Shown: positions 6,797-14,304, counted from the first letter of the stretch. The stretch is DNA of 64,000 bases from Clostridia bacterium (GCA_017411605.1 JAFQPR010000062.1:1-64000); one strand, 5' to 3'. Program-made: numbers and translations. Notes: generated by a model from the letters alone, not told the origin.

Positions 6797-7501
6797 ATGA
6801 GATGCGTATGGGAGCATAATGACAATGATACCTTGCTATATTCCGTTGATTATATTGGAGCATATACGAGAGGAATCAGTCTTGAAGCTGCAATATCAAA
6901 AATGAGTGCAGAAATAGATGCATATTCTTTGTGGCGTGGTCAAGAATGCAAACACGATGCTGATATTGAAATCGTCCAAGAGAAGGATGGCAATTTGCAA
7001 GTATCAGATGCGGATTCTGATATTCTGTTTGATACCGAGAAAGCACCACTCTCACGGGAGGAATATGAAGAACTAAAGGCACTTGTTTTGAAATCGGCAA
7101 GGGATTTCTATGACTTGTATTCCTCCGTTTCAAACAAAAACGAGAGTTGCCTACCCCACCGACAGACATTTTACGGTGCTGTGCCGCGAACCGCACAGGA
7201 AATGTATGAACACACAAAGAATGTGAACTCCTATTATTTTGCGGAAATCAATGTTGATGTTGATAACGAAGGCACGATATATGATTGCAGAAAAAGAGGA
7301 TTTGAGTGTTTGGAGCAAACTCCCGGCTTCTTAGATAATGTTGTTATTGAGGGAAGTTATGATGAACTCTGGTCGCTTCGTAAAGTGATGCGTCGTTTTC
7401 TGTGGCACGATAGAATCCACGCAAAGGCTATGTATAGGATGGCTGTTAAAACATTCGGTGCGTTTGGTGCAGACAATACATTTAAGTTCATTATTGATTA
7501 A
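6797..7501 (+). CDS. Conserved protein of unknown function, possibly DinB-like (module 2 cargo)
   Basis: This 234-residue soluble protein starts at ATG 6797 after GGTGGAGGG. The C-terminal half contains TFYGAVPRTAQEMYEHTKNV and the helix LWHDRIHAKAMYRMAV. The latter has two histidines four residues apart, similar in style to metal-binding helices of DinB-type four-helix proteins. I have a general impression of related uncharacterised proteins in Clostridia but cannot name a family with certainty. No signal peptide or membrane segment is seen. It is the only gene between its own copies of the module repeats, so it is probably independently transcribed cargo. Confidence 0.7.
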   Translation: MRCVWEHNDNDTLLYSVDYIGAYTRGISLEAAISKMSAEIDAYSLWRGQECKHDADIEIVQEKDGNLQVSDADSDILFDTEKAPLSREEYEELKALVLKSARDFYDLYSSVSNKNESCLPHRQTFYGAVPRTAQEMYEHTKNVNSYYFAEINVDVDNEGTIYDCRKRGFECLEQTPGFLDNVVIEGSYDELWSLRKVMRRFLWHDRIHAKAMYRMAVKTFGAFGADNTFKFIID

Positions 7502-7503
7502 GT

Positions 7504-7769
7504 CAAATTCCAATTTGTCGAGCTGAATAGGCGTTAAACGCCTGTGTGATTTTGGTGCAAATTTGGTGCAACACTTTATAGGGCGATACTCACGATATTC
7601 ACGATAATCAAACAAAGCGAGGCGGCAAGCTTGCTTGTCAGCGAGCAAGTGTAGATTGCTCCTCGAGTGTTTTGCAAACAGCAAAACAGAGTGCGTAGCA
7701 CCACCTCGCAAGAGGGGTAACTCGCAAGGAGCATATCAAACGGTATTGCTAAAACTCGAAGAGATAATT
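7504..7769 (+). repeat. Module 3-prime repeat, copy 2, interrupted by an insert
   Basis: It matches copy 1 from CAAATTCCAATTTGTCGAG (7504) through the paired TTGGTGCAA repeats to CACGATATTCACGATA (about 7600). It resumes at CAAACGGTATTGCTAAAACT (7737). The gap between is filled by the insert at 7607-7734. GGCGTTAAACGCC in this copy is a perfect dyad. Confidence 0.7.
7607..7734. repeat. MITE-like insert, copy 1
   Basis: About 130 bp interrupt the 3-prime repeat of module 2. They begin ATCAAACAAAGCGAGGCGGC and contain GTCAGCGAGCAAGTG and AGTGCGTAGCACCA. A diverged copy lies at 8026-8149 inside another module repeat. ATCAAAC on both sides could be a target duplication. However, ATCAAA also begins the second copy, so it may be element sequence. 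No ORF. Confidence 0.6.
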
Positions 7770-7786
7770 ATTTTATTATCGAAATT

Positions 7787-7818
7787 ACAGCACTCACTTC
7801 GGTGGGTGCTGTTTTTTT
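7787..7818 (+). terminator. Terminator of module 2
   Basis: ACAGCACTCAC (7787-7797) pairs with GTGGGTGCTGT (7802-7812) over a TTCG-type loop, followed by seven or more T. Confidence 0.85.
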
Positions 7819-7823
7819 GCCCC

Positions 7824-7936
7824 GTGTCATTCTGAGCTTGTCGAACTTTTCCGTCGTAGATCCCGTCTGCACTTTGTTTGACGCTGCTTTGCAGTTCGAC
7901 TTCGCTTCGCTCCGCTCAGGATGACACGACGGAAAA
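7824..7936. repeat. Nested palindromic repeat (GTGTCATTCTGAGC type)
   Basis: GTGTCATTCTGAGC (7824-7837) and GCTCAGGATGACAC (7914-7927) are inverted copies with one mismatch. CTTTTCCGTCG (about 7846-7856) and CGACGGAAAAG (about 7926-7936) form a second inverted pair. GTCATTCTGAGC-type repeats are widespread in bacterial genomes as non-autonomous dispersed elements. No ORF is present. Confidence 0.6.
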
Positions 7937-8025
7937 GCACGAGCCGTAGGCGAGTGGAATCTCGGGGCGAGCCCTAGGCAATATAAAAGGGCGGTTCAAT
8001 TTGTAAAAACCCCACCGTCCATATA

Positions 8026-8149
8026 ATCAAATGAAGTGAGGCGACGAATTTATTCGTCAGCGAGCGAGTGCAGATTGCTCTGCGAACGTTTTGCAATGAG
8101 CAAAACAAAGTGCGTAGCACCATATCGCAATATATGAAGTTCGCATAGG
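8026..8149. repeat. MITE-like insert, copy 2
   Basis: It is related to 7607-7734 along its length (ATCAAA, GAGGCG, GTCAGCGAGCGAGTGCAGAT, AGTGCGTAGCACCA). It lies between the GGGCGGTTCAATTTGTAAA arm (7988-8006) and the TATTTACTTTTTGCCG promoter part (8151) of module promoter copy 3, so it split an earlier intact segment. Confidence 0.6.
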
Positions 8150-8152
8150 GTA

Positions 8153-8207
8153 TTTACTTTTTGCCGTTTTTATGGTATAATACAACTAATCGATAAACTT
8201 GAATTTG
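8153..8207 (+). promoter_or_regulatory. Module promoter copy 3
   Basis: TTTACT (8153-8158), a 17-base spacer and TATAAT (8176-8181) are followed by ACAACTAATCGATAAACTTG and AATTTG. A further TATAAT at 8274-8279 (poor -35) lies closer to the gene. Confidence 0.7.
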
Positions 8208-8311
8208 GCAGTATGTAAAGTCTTGTTGCGTATTTGTGAAGTTAACGTGGTGGCGTTTAAGAACTTTTTTTGATATAATATGCGTACATCACAATAATTG
8301 GAGGTATTGGT

Positions 8312-8749
8312 ATGACATTCTCTGAAAAAATAATTAATCTTAGAAAAGCACACGGATGGTCGCAAGAAGATTTTGCAGAAAAATTAAACGTTTCCAGGCA
8401 GGCAATCAGCCGTTGGGAAAACGATAGTGCTTTCCCAGACGCATTGAATATATTGCAGATCAGCAAGCTGTTCGGTGTTACAACGGATTATCTGCTCAAT
8501 GATGATTACACAAGCGACAAGGATATTCCGGTTGTCAAAAATGCAACACAGGAAACGGATAATATTATTTTGAAAAAGAAACAGGGGCATTTTACAGCTG
8601 CAATTCTTTTCACATTAGCGTCTTTTTGCTGGATTATGGCTTTGGCGTATAGTTCAAATACTTTTCAGTTAGGTCTTTTTTGTTTTGCACTCGCTTTTTG
8701 TACGATCAATGCAGTTGTGCAGTTCGTTTTGTATTCCAATAAAAAATAA
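8312..8749 (+). CDS. XRE-family regulator with two membrane segments (module 3 cargo)
   Basis: This 145-residue protein has an N-terminal Cro/C1-type helix-turn-helix (about 5-60; WSQEDFAEKLNVSRQAISRWE) and a charged linker. Two hydrophobic helices follow (about 94-112 and 118-138), ending in a short basic tail. It may therefore bind DNA while anchored in the membrane, a layout often seen in Clostridia. The start at ATG 8312 follows TTGGAGGT. Target genes are unknown. It lies in the third repeated module, so it probably came as cargo rather than belonging to ktrBA. Confidence 0.85.
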   Translation: MTFSEKIINLRKAHGWSQEDFAEKLNVSRQAISRWENDSAFPDALNILQISKLFGVTTDYLLNDDYTSDKDIPVVKNATQETDNIILKKKQGHFTAAILFTLASFCWIMALAYSSNTFQLGLFCFALAFCTINAVVQFVLYSNKK

Positions 8750-8766
8750 ACGTCTCTGCGGAACGA

Positions 8767-8830
8767 CAAATTCCAATTTGACGAGCTGAATAGGCGTTGA
8801 ATGTTGGTGCAAGTTTATTTTGGCGTAGGT
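8767..8830 (+). repeat. Module 3-prime repeat, copy 3 (shortened)
   Basis: CAAATTCCAATTTGACGAGC (8767 on), then TGAATAGGCGTTGAATG and GTTGGTGCAAGTTT, match the first part of copies 1 and 2. The CACGATAT series is absent. Confidence 0.7.
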
Positions 8831-8875
8831 TTTGATGTAAGTGAAACGGAACAAACGCACGGCAATTCCAATAGA

Positions 8876-8907
8876 AGGTACACTCAATTTTGAGTGTGCC
8901 TTTTTTT
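8876..8907 (+). terminator. Terminator after module 3
   Basis: AGGTACACTCAA (8876-8887) pairs with TTGAGTGTGCC (8890-8900), followed by seven T. From 8908 to 9203 I see no gene; AATTTGTTGAG at 9150-9160 is the last boundary-like motif. Confidence 0.85.
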
Positions 8908-9203
8908 ATTTCCACCTTTCATTTTTCTTCCTGTTTTTTGGATTTTGGGTTTGCACCGCACTTTGTCTTCGACCTTGAAATTTTATATTTCGGAGTCAAA
9001 AACAGTATAGTATAAAAATACCAAAAGATTTGATCTATTAACTATAAAAAAGGAGCAAAGAAAAAATCAAAAACTAAAAAAGGTAGGTGGATAAAGGGGC
9101 TTCAGTGAGTATTGTAGTACGAGAATACCAAATAAAACTGTTAAACTTCAATTTGTTGAGTACATGGCAACGGCAACGGTAACGTTATTGCACATAATAA
9201 GCA

Positions 9204-9232
9204 TTGACATTAACGAAAAAATGTGATATAAT
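9204..9232 (+). promoter_or_regulatory. Consensus promoter of ktrBA
   Basis: TTGACA (9204-9209), 17-base spacer, TATAAT (9227-9232): a perfect sigma-A promoter. Confidence 0.9.
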
Positions 9233-9253
9233 TACAGAAAATAATATTTATAG

Positions 9254-9298
9254 AAGGAACCAGCTGACTGAAGAGGATGTTAGTTCCTTTATGTTTTT
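9254..9298 (+). promoter_or_regulatory. Hairpin in the ktrB leader, possible attenuator
   Basis: AAGGAAC (9254-9260) pairs with GTTCCTT (9283-9289), and the stem can extend with one mismatch. It is followed by TATGTTTTTT, so it has terminator form. It sits between a strong promoter and the ktrB start. It is far shorter than a c-di-AMP (ydaO) riboswitch. Confidence 0.5.
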
Positions 9299-9313
9299 TA
9301 TTAGGAAAAACTT

Positions 9314-10675
9314 ATGGTTACAAAAAAGAAATTTACACTCTCGACCACACAGATCATATTACTCAGCTTTCTCATAACTATTCTCATAGGAAGCGGACTT
9401 TTAGCTTTACCGATAAGCTCAGCAAGCGGTGAAGCTGTACCATATCTTGATGCGCTCTTTACGGCAACAACCTCCACCTGCGTGACAGGCCTTGTTACGC
9501 TTCCTACAGTGTCCACATGGAGCACATTCGGGCAGATCGTCATATTGCTTTTGATTCAGATCGGCGGTCTTGGTATCATTACTATTATGTCAGGTCTGAT
9601 GCTTCTCTTAAACAGAAAAATGGGCATCGGCGACCGATTGCTGATTCAGGATGCCTTTAATCTTAATACAATGTCGGGACTTGCGAAATTTATTAAGAAC
9701 GTACTGTTTGGCACGCTGATTATCGAAGGAATAGGAGCTATTCTGTATATGCTCGTTTTTGTACCTGAGTTTGGTGCAAAGGGCATATGGATTTCGGTAT
9801 TCAATTCGGTTTCTGCCTTTTGCAATGCCGGTATTGACATAATAGCGGAAAACAGCCTTTGCAATTACGCCACAAACCCTTTAATAAACATCGTAACCTC
9901 TGCGTTGATCATCCTCGGCGGTCTTGGTTATATCGTATGGTGGGATTTTTTGCGTGTTGTTAATAGCCGTTCTCTAAAGAATCGCAAAATATTCAGGCAT
10001 CTGACATTACACTCAAAGATAGCTATTACCGTTACCGCAGCTCTCGTTATCGTCGGCGCGATTCTCATATTTATTTTCGAATATGGAAATCCTTTGACAA
10101 TCGGAGAGTTGTCCCTGTTCGATAAAATACAAGTGTCCTTTTTCCAATCGGTTACCACCAGAACAGCAGGCTTTGCGTCCGTTCCTCAAGAGAATCTGAC
10201 GAACGCTTCTGTTGCTGTATCGATTATCTTGATGCTGATAGGCGGTTCGCCCGTAGGAACCGCCGGCGGTATTAAAACCGTAACAATAGCCGTACTTATT
10301 TGCTCGGCGTCAGCTACCATCAGAAACAAGAACAGCGCAACATTTTTCGGGCGCCGTATTTCCGAGGAGTCAGTGAAAAAAGCGGTTGCCGTAGTGGTAG
10401 CCTTCATTACAATATGCTTCGTATCAACGATATTATTGATGTCAACGAACAACGTTCCGGCAATTGATGCTGTCTATGAAACGGTCAGTGCAACGGCAAC
10501 CGTTGGACTTTCGAGAAACCTGACGCCAACGCTAAACACGTTTGGAAAGCTTATTATCATCGCAACTATGTATTTCGGCAGAGTCGGTCCTATCTCGCTT
10601 GCGGTGGCGCTTGGAAGCAAAAGCACAAGTCAGAACGTCATTTCCGAACCGACAGAAGATATCAGTATAGGATAA
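9314..10675 (+). CDS. ktrB: Potassium uptake channel subunit, TrkH/KtrB family
   Basis: This 453-residue polytopic membrane protein has the four-fold M1-P-M2 architecture of TrkH/KtrB/TrkG. The pore loops with selectivity-filter glycines are recognisable: TSTCVTGL (53-60), AFCNAGID, TTRTAGFAS and TATVGLSRNLTP. It moves K+ (possibly with Na+ or H+ coupling) across the cytoplasmic membrane and needs a cytosolic RCK subunit, encoded 12 bases downstream. Length and the short N-terminus fit KtrB better than the longer proteobacterial TrkH. The start ATG 9314 follows AGGAAAAAC. Confidence 0.92.
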   Translation: MVTKKKFTLSTTQIILLSFLITILIGSGLLALPISSASGEAVPYLDALFTATTSTCVTGLVTLPTVSTWSTFGQIVILLLIQIGGLGIITIMSGLMLLLNRKMGIGDRLLIQDAFNLNTMSGLAKFIKNVLFGTLIIEGIGAILYMLVFVPEFGAKGIWISVFNSVSAFCNAGIDIIAENSLCNYATNPLINIVTSALIILGGLGYIVWWDFLRVVNSRSLKNRKIFRHLTLHSKIAITVTAALVIVGAILIFIFEYGNPLTIGELSLFDKIQVSFFQSVTTRTAGFASVPQENLTNASVAVSIILMLIGGSPVGTAGGIKTVTIAVLICSASATIRNKNSATFFGRRISEESVKKAVAVVVAFITICFVSTILLMSTNNVPAIDAVYETVSATATVGLSRNLTPTLNTFGKLIIIATMYFGRVGPISLAVALGSKSTSQNVISEPTEDISIG

Positions 10676-10687
10676 AGGAGAAAAACA

Positions 10688-11338
10688 ATGAAAACGAAGA
10701 AAACATATGCAGTATTTGGACTTGGAAGATACGGCACAGCCGTAGCAAGAGAGCTTGTTGAGAACGGTATGGAAGTCATTGCCGTAGATACCGAGGAAAA
10801 AATCGTAAATGATGCAGCAGCATACCTTCCTGTGTGTAAATGCGCCGACGTGACAGATGCAGAGGTCATATCCCGTCTCGGTATAGGCAATATTGACACC
10901 GTTATCGTTTGTATGGCGAGTAATCTTGAGGCGAGCGTTATGGCGGTCACTCTTTGTAAAGAAGCAGGAGTTAAGACAGTTATCGCAAAATGCGCAAACG
11001 AGATGCATAGAAAAATACTATTTCGCGTAGGAGCGGATCAAGTAGTCTTTCCTGAAAACGAATCCGGTATCCGTCTTGCTAAGAATCTACTTAGCTCCGG
11101 ATTCATTGATATGATATCTCTGTCAAAGGATGTGTCGATGGTCGAGATTGACGTTAAGAAAGAATGGTGCGGTAAGAACTTGATTGAATTGAATCTCCGT
11201 AAAAAATACGGCTTAAATATCGTTGCCATTAAGAAAGGCGAAAAGGTTAACGTTAATATCAATCCCGAGCAGGTGCTTGATGCGGAAACTACGCTGATCG
11301 TTATCGCAGTTACTGCAAAATTGGGAAAATTAAAATAA
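10688..11338 (+). CDS. ktrA: Potassium channel regulatory subunit, KtrA/TrkA (RCK) family
   Basis: This 216-residue cytosolic protein starts with a Rossmann RCK-N domain (VFGLGRYGTAVARELVENG, a GxGxxG nucleotide site) and ends with an RCK-C domain (about 135-216, SMVEIDVKKEWCGKNLIELN). In KtrAB systems the RCK ring binds ATP/ADP or NAD(H), and often c-di-AMP at RCK-C, to gate the KtrB pore. It is preceded by AAAGGAGA and follows ktrB by 12 bases, so the two form one operon. Confidence 0.92.
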   Translation: MKTKKTYAVFGLGRYGTAVARELVENGMEVIAVDTEEKIVNDAAAYLPVCKCADVTDAEVISRLGIGNIDTVIVCMASNLEASVMAVTLCKEAGVKTVIAKCANEMHRKILFRVGADQVVFPENESGIRLAKNLLSSGFIDMISLSKDVSMVEIDVKKEWCGKNLIELNLRKKYGLNIVAIKKGEKVNVNINPEQVLDAETTLIVIAVTAKLGKLK

Positions 11339-11414
11339 GCCTTAATTTAGAAAAAACGGCGTCTTTTGTATTTATACGCATTATGGATTTGCGTAGATCG
11401 TATGAGGAGAAGCA

Positions 11415-11798
11415 ATGATAATTAACAATATAACAATAGGCAAAGGCGATTATATTCTTGGATTTGCAAAAGATAGAATTTCTTATCATTATCTTTTAGC
11501 GTTTGCAATTCGTGTTAATTCCGCAAGCGAAAATTCTATATCGGTTATATTTAATGGGTACCATTATGATGACGGCACGTTGACGTTCTATACCGAAGAC
11601 CGCGTATTATCAACCGACGCTATTATAGATGCATTGACTTGGTCTTATGTTGCAACCTTCTCAAAAGAGCGTTATGAGAAATTAATTGAACTTTTCAGAA
11701 CCGAAAATCTTGATGAAGATAATATGTTTGCTATTTTTGATGATTTCTGGGCAAAAGCAATTGCTCGGTTTAACAGTATAGAGGAAGATAGCAACTAA
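11415..11798 (+). CDS. Hypothetical protein, 127 residues
   Basis: This soluble acidic protein has alternating strands in the first 70 residues and helices after (FSKERYEKLIELFR). ATG 11415 follows GAGGAGAAG. It has no membrane segment, signal peptide or motif I recognise. It is followed by the GyrI-like gene after 24 bases, so the two may be co-transcribed. Confidence 0.6.
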   Translation: MIINNITIGKGDYILGFAKDRISYHYLLAFAIRVNSASENSISVIFNGYHYDDGTLTFYTEDRVLSTDAIIDALTWSYVATFSKERYEKLIELFRTENLDEDNMFAIFDDFWAKAIARFNSIEEDSN

Positions 11799-11822
11799 AC
11801 TTGCTTATATGAGAAAGAAAAA

Positions 11823-12173
11823 ATGATATTCAAAGGTATATCGAGAGATTTTGATTTAACAGACGAGCAGCAGTATGAAACGATAGGATGCTTTTGGGAC
11901 GAGTTGGCTTTGTTATATGGACTTGAAAATTTACGTGGCTTGGGATATTATTGGAAAGGTAACATATTATCTTACGCCATCGGATTAAAAAACGGAGATA
12001 TTGAGGGCTGCAATTTTTGCATTGAATTGCCTGACACCGGTTGGATTTTGGTCAACGGAAAAACAGATAATCTAAAAGAGCTTTATGATGAAATCTACAA
12101 ATCAGGCTCATTAAAATACGAGATAGAAACGTTTAATGAAAACGGTGAATGCCAGATAAAATATTATAGATAA
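11823..12173 (+). CDS. Small GyrI-like / effector-binding domain protein
   Basis: This 116-residue protein resembles the C-terminal part of the SOUL/GyrI-like effector-binding fold. It has CFWDELALLY near the start, then FCIELPDTGWILVNGKTDNL followed by an ELYDEIYKSG helix. The comparable family wording is 'iPa.tW.vf...G...l..ly..if'. Such domains bind small hydrophobic molecules, alone or fused to AraC or MerR regulators. The RBS is AGAAAGAAA. The assignment is from pattern memory and is moderate. Confidence 0.55.
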   Translation: MIFKGISRDFDLTDEQQYETIGCFWDELALLYGLENLRGLGYYWKGNILSYAIGLKNGDIEGCNFCIELPDTGWILVNGKTDNLKELYDEIYKSGSLKYEIETFNENGECQIKYYR

Positions 12174-12360
12174 ATCCGGCATTACCTATCAGAATAGCGG
12201 TTACTACTCAGATTGTTTAAAAAACGGGCTGAAGCTTCAATGTACCATAAAATAAACTTCGGTTAACTTTCGAAAAAGATGATACGTTAAAATAAAAGCT
12301 TTTAAACAACAGGTTCGATACGTGTGGATTTCAAGCTTGATTTTTAAACTAATACTTCTC

Positions 12361-12409
12361 TACCGCCGGTTGATTTCTCCTCACTCAACCGACGGTATGT
12401 TGTTTTTTA
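12361..12409 (+). terminator. Rho-independent terminator
   Basis: TACCGCCGGTTGA (12361-12373) pairs with TCAACCGACGGTA (12385-12397, one mismatch), followed by TGTTGTTTTTTAT. The rest of 12174-12449 shows no gene. Confidence 0.8.
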
Positions 12410-12449
12410 TACGATAGTAATCTATACTGATATCGAAAGGAGGGTCACT

Positions 12450-13058
12450 ATGGACCAAATCAAGATTGGAAAATTTATTGCAGAGCGAAGAAAGAGTGTT
12501 AACTTAACTCAGATGCAGCTCGCAGAAATGCTGAATATCACCGACAGAGCGATATCGAAATGGGAATGCGGCAAAGCTATGCCCGATTCCGCGATAATGC
12601 TCGATTTGTGCGGTATTCTCAAAATCACAGTAAACGATTTATTAAGTGGGGAGAAAATCAATATGGAAAACAATGATCAGAAAAACGAACAGCTTCTCTT
12701 AGATATGGCAAAAGAATTAGAGAAGAAAAACAAAACTATTTGGAATGCAATGTGGACGATCATGGCAGTGAGTATCATTGGATTGATCGGAGGTCTTGCA
12801 ATCATCGCGTTTTTTATGCCCGAGGGTCCTTGGATGCTCGTTGCAATACTTTCGCTCTGCGTGTTCTTCATGATACCGTGCTTCTACGCATTGAAGCTTG
12901 AAGTAAGCGTAGGTGCTTATAAGTGCAAAAACTGCGGTTACGAGATCGTGCCTACCTATATGCAGGCACTTAATGCGCTGCATAGAGGAACAACTCGGTA
13001 CTTGAAGTGTCCAAAATGCAACAAACGTACTTGGTGCAAAAAGATATTGAAGAAGTAA
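12450..13058 (+). CDS. XRE-family regulator with membrane helices and a zinc ribbon
   Basis: This 202-residue protein has a Cro/C1 helix-turn-helix (about 7-62; LTQMQLAEMLNITDRAISKWE), a charged linker and two hydrophobic helices (about 100-121 and 126-147). A C-terminal zinc ribbon follows, with CxxC pairs at C159/C162 and C187/C190. ATG 12450 is preceded by the strong site GAAAGGAGGG. The membrane placement with a cysteine metal site suggests a sensor-regulator, but the signal is unknown. It stands alone between two terminators. Confidence 0.85.
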   Translation: MDQIKIGKFIAERRKSVNLTQMQLAEMLNITDRAISKWECGKAMPDSAIMLDLCGILKITVNDLLSGEKINMENNDQKNEQLLLDMAKELEKKNKTIWNAMWTIMAVSIIGLIGGLAIIAFFMPEGPWMLVAILSLCVFFMIPCFYALKLEVSVGAYKCKNCGYEIVPTYMQALNALHRGTTRYLKCPKCNKRTWCKKILKK

Positions 13059-13115
13059 TGTCCAAATCAACAAGACAGTTCAGGGATTGATCGTTACTTC
13101 CTCTTTTATAGCTTT

Positions 13116-13167
13116 GGCGGCAGACTAGGTTTATTATGACCCAAGTCTGCCGCCTCTTTCTTTTTAC
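13116..13167 (+). terminator. Rho-independent terminator
   Basis: GGCGGCAGACT (13116-13126) and AGTCTGCCGCC (13144-13154) form a perfect 11 bp stem followed by TCTTTCTTTTT. Confidence 0.9.
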
Positions 13168-13191
13168 AGGTACTTTTTCTGAATATTTCTA

Positions 13192-13220
13192 TTGAAATAT
13201 TTCTTCATTCAATGTATAAT
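13192..13220 (+). promoter_or_regulatory. Promoter of the GNAT gene
   Basis: TTGAAA (13192-13197), 17-base spacer, TATAAT (13215-13220). Confidence 0.8.
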
Positions 13221-13294
13221 AGAATTGTAAAAAACATTTCGGTAATAATATATAGACACTACCGAGAACCAGAATAATCAGCAGGAGCAAAAAA

Positions 13295-13738
13295 ATGAAC
13301 ATAAACATAAGAAGAATGACAGCAAAGGATAAAGCTTCCGTTGCAGAAATGATGAGAGTTTTTTATTCATCGGATGCGGTATCTACAAACGGATCAAATG
13401 AAATTTTTTCAAACGATATTGATAATTGCATTAATGATAATCCGTATCTTGAAGGATTTATAATCGAGGTTAACTGCGCTACTGTTGGCTACGGAATGAT
13501 CGCAAAAAGCTTTTCGACAGAATTCGGCAAGCCTTGCATATGGATAGAAGATATTTATATAAAAGACGAATACAGAGGTCACGGATATGGCAGTTGCTTT
13601 CTGAATTATATAGAAAACAAATACAAAAATTCAATATTGCGGTTAGAGGTTGAAGCAGAAAACGAAAGAGCTCTTCACGTTTATAAAAAGTGCGGTTTCG
13701 ATACTCTTCCGTATATGGAGATGAAAAAGTTAACTTGA
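13295..13738 (+). CDS. GNAT-family N-acetyltransferase
   Basis: This 147-residue single-domain acetyltransferase has the acetyl-CoA pyrophosphate loop visible in IYIKDEYRGHGYGSCFLNYIE (R-G-H-G-Y-G, matching Q/R-x-x-G-x-G/A). The C-terminal ALHVYKKCGFDTLPYMEM carries the usual family ending. The substrate is unknown. ATG 13295 follows AGCAGGAGC, and the promoter lies 75 bp upstream. It is a single-gene unit. Confidence 0.88.
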   Translation: MNINIRRMTAKDKASVAEMMRVFYSSDAVSTNGSNEIFSNDIDNCINDNPYLEGFIIEVNCATVGYGMIAKSFSTEFGKPCIWIEDIYIKDEYRGHGYGSCFLNYIENKYKNSILRLEVEAENERALHVYKKCGFDTLPYMEMKKLT

Positions 13739-13800
13739 TTATTATACAAGTAATGAAAACCTTTGTTTACATCAAGCGGGATTTATTCTTGATAAACTAA

Positions 13801-13857
13801 AAGTTGAGAAAATTCAACTTAAAGTCGGTTGAACAAAACTCTACTGTATGATATATT
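13801..13857 (+). promoter_or_regulatory. Promoter with upstream dyad for the XRE gene at 13888
   Basis: TTGAAC (13829-13834), a 17-base spacer and TATATT (13852-13857) form the promoter. Just upstream, AAGTTGA (13801-13807) and TCAACTT (13814-13820) form a perfect 7 bp dyad that could be the operator of the XRE protein itself. Confidence 0.6.
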
Positions 13858-13887
13858 TAAATCATCAAACAACAAGGAGAAAACGCA

Positions 13888-14304
13888 ATGAATAACATAA
13901 CTCTAGGTAAGATGATATCATCGTTAAGAAAGAAAAAAGGTATGACTCAGGCTGAGCTTGCTGAAAAGATGGGCGTAACGGATAAGGCGGTTTCAAAATG
14001 GGAAAGAGATCTCTCCTGCCCCGATATCAGTTCTCTTCCAAAGCTCGCGGAAATTTTTGATATTTCGGTAGACGAGCTTATGCAAGTCAAAACCGGTCTT
14101 AAAGAAAAACAAAACAGTAAGGTATCGGAAATTATAGATACAGTATTAAAAGCTGTTGCCACAGCGGCAGGAGTTGCTACCGTCGCACTTACTGTATTAA
14201 ACAAGCTTGATGCGAAATCTGCTTTTATCTTTCTTGGATTAGGCTTAGCATGTCTCGCTATTTCATCGCTGAATAATAAAGACGGCGAAGACGGTGATGA
14301 TTAA
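13888..14304 (+). CDS. XRE-family regulator with membrane tail
   Basis: This 138-residue protein has an N-terminal Cro/C1 helix-turn-helix (about 7-62; MTQAELAEKMGVTDKAVSKWE). Two hydrophobic stretches follow (about 88-103 and 110-126), then an acidic tail (NNKDGEDGDD). ATG 13888 follows AAGGAGAAAA. It has the same layout as the proteins at 8312 and 12450, giving three membrane-linked XRE regulators within 6 kb. Autoregulation is likely given the dyad at the promoter. Confidence 0.85.
   Translation: MNNITLGKMISSLRKKKGMTQAELAEKMGVTDKAVSKWERDLSCPDISSLPKLAEIFDISVDELMQVKTGLKEKQNSKVSEIIDTVLKAVATAAGVATVALTVLNKLDAKSAFIFLGLGLACLAISSLNNKDGEDGDD

Larger units (their letters stand above)
5578..9160 (+). 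mobile_element. Array of three single-gene modules with shared 5-prime and 3-prime repeats
   Basis: Three unrelated genes (5648, 6797, 8312), all on the plus strand, are each preceded by a near-identical promoter segment (5580, 6728, 8153). Each is followed within about 2-18 bases by CAAATTCCAATTTG(T/A)CGAGCTGAATAGGCGTT (6261, 7504, 8767). A related AATTTGTTGAG occurs at 9150-9160, just before the ktrB promoter. The array starts right at the end of int. This suggests repeated site-specific insertion of small cargo units beside the integrase (inference); no classical integron integrase or complete attC is present. Confidence 0.5.

Noticed and set aside
6261..8830. Integron-type cassettes: GTTAAGC, GTTAAAC and GTTGAAT after AATAGGC match the GTTRRRY core of attC sites.
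   Set aside because: No matching RYYYAAC partner lies upstream, the modules carry promoters, and the nearby integrase is of Tn916 type rather than IntI. The match is short enough to be chance.
9241..9313. c-di-AMP (ydaO) riboswitch in front of ktrB.
   Set aside because: The leader is about 80 bases, too short for that fold, with only one hairpin.
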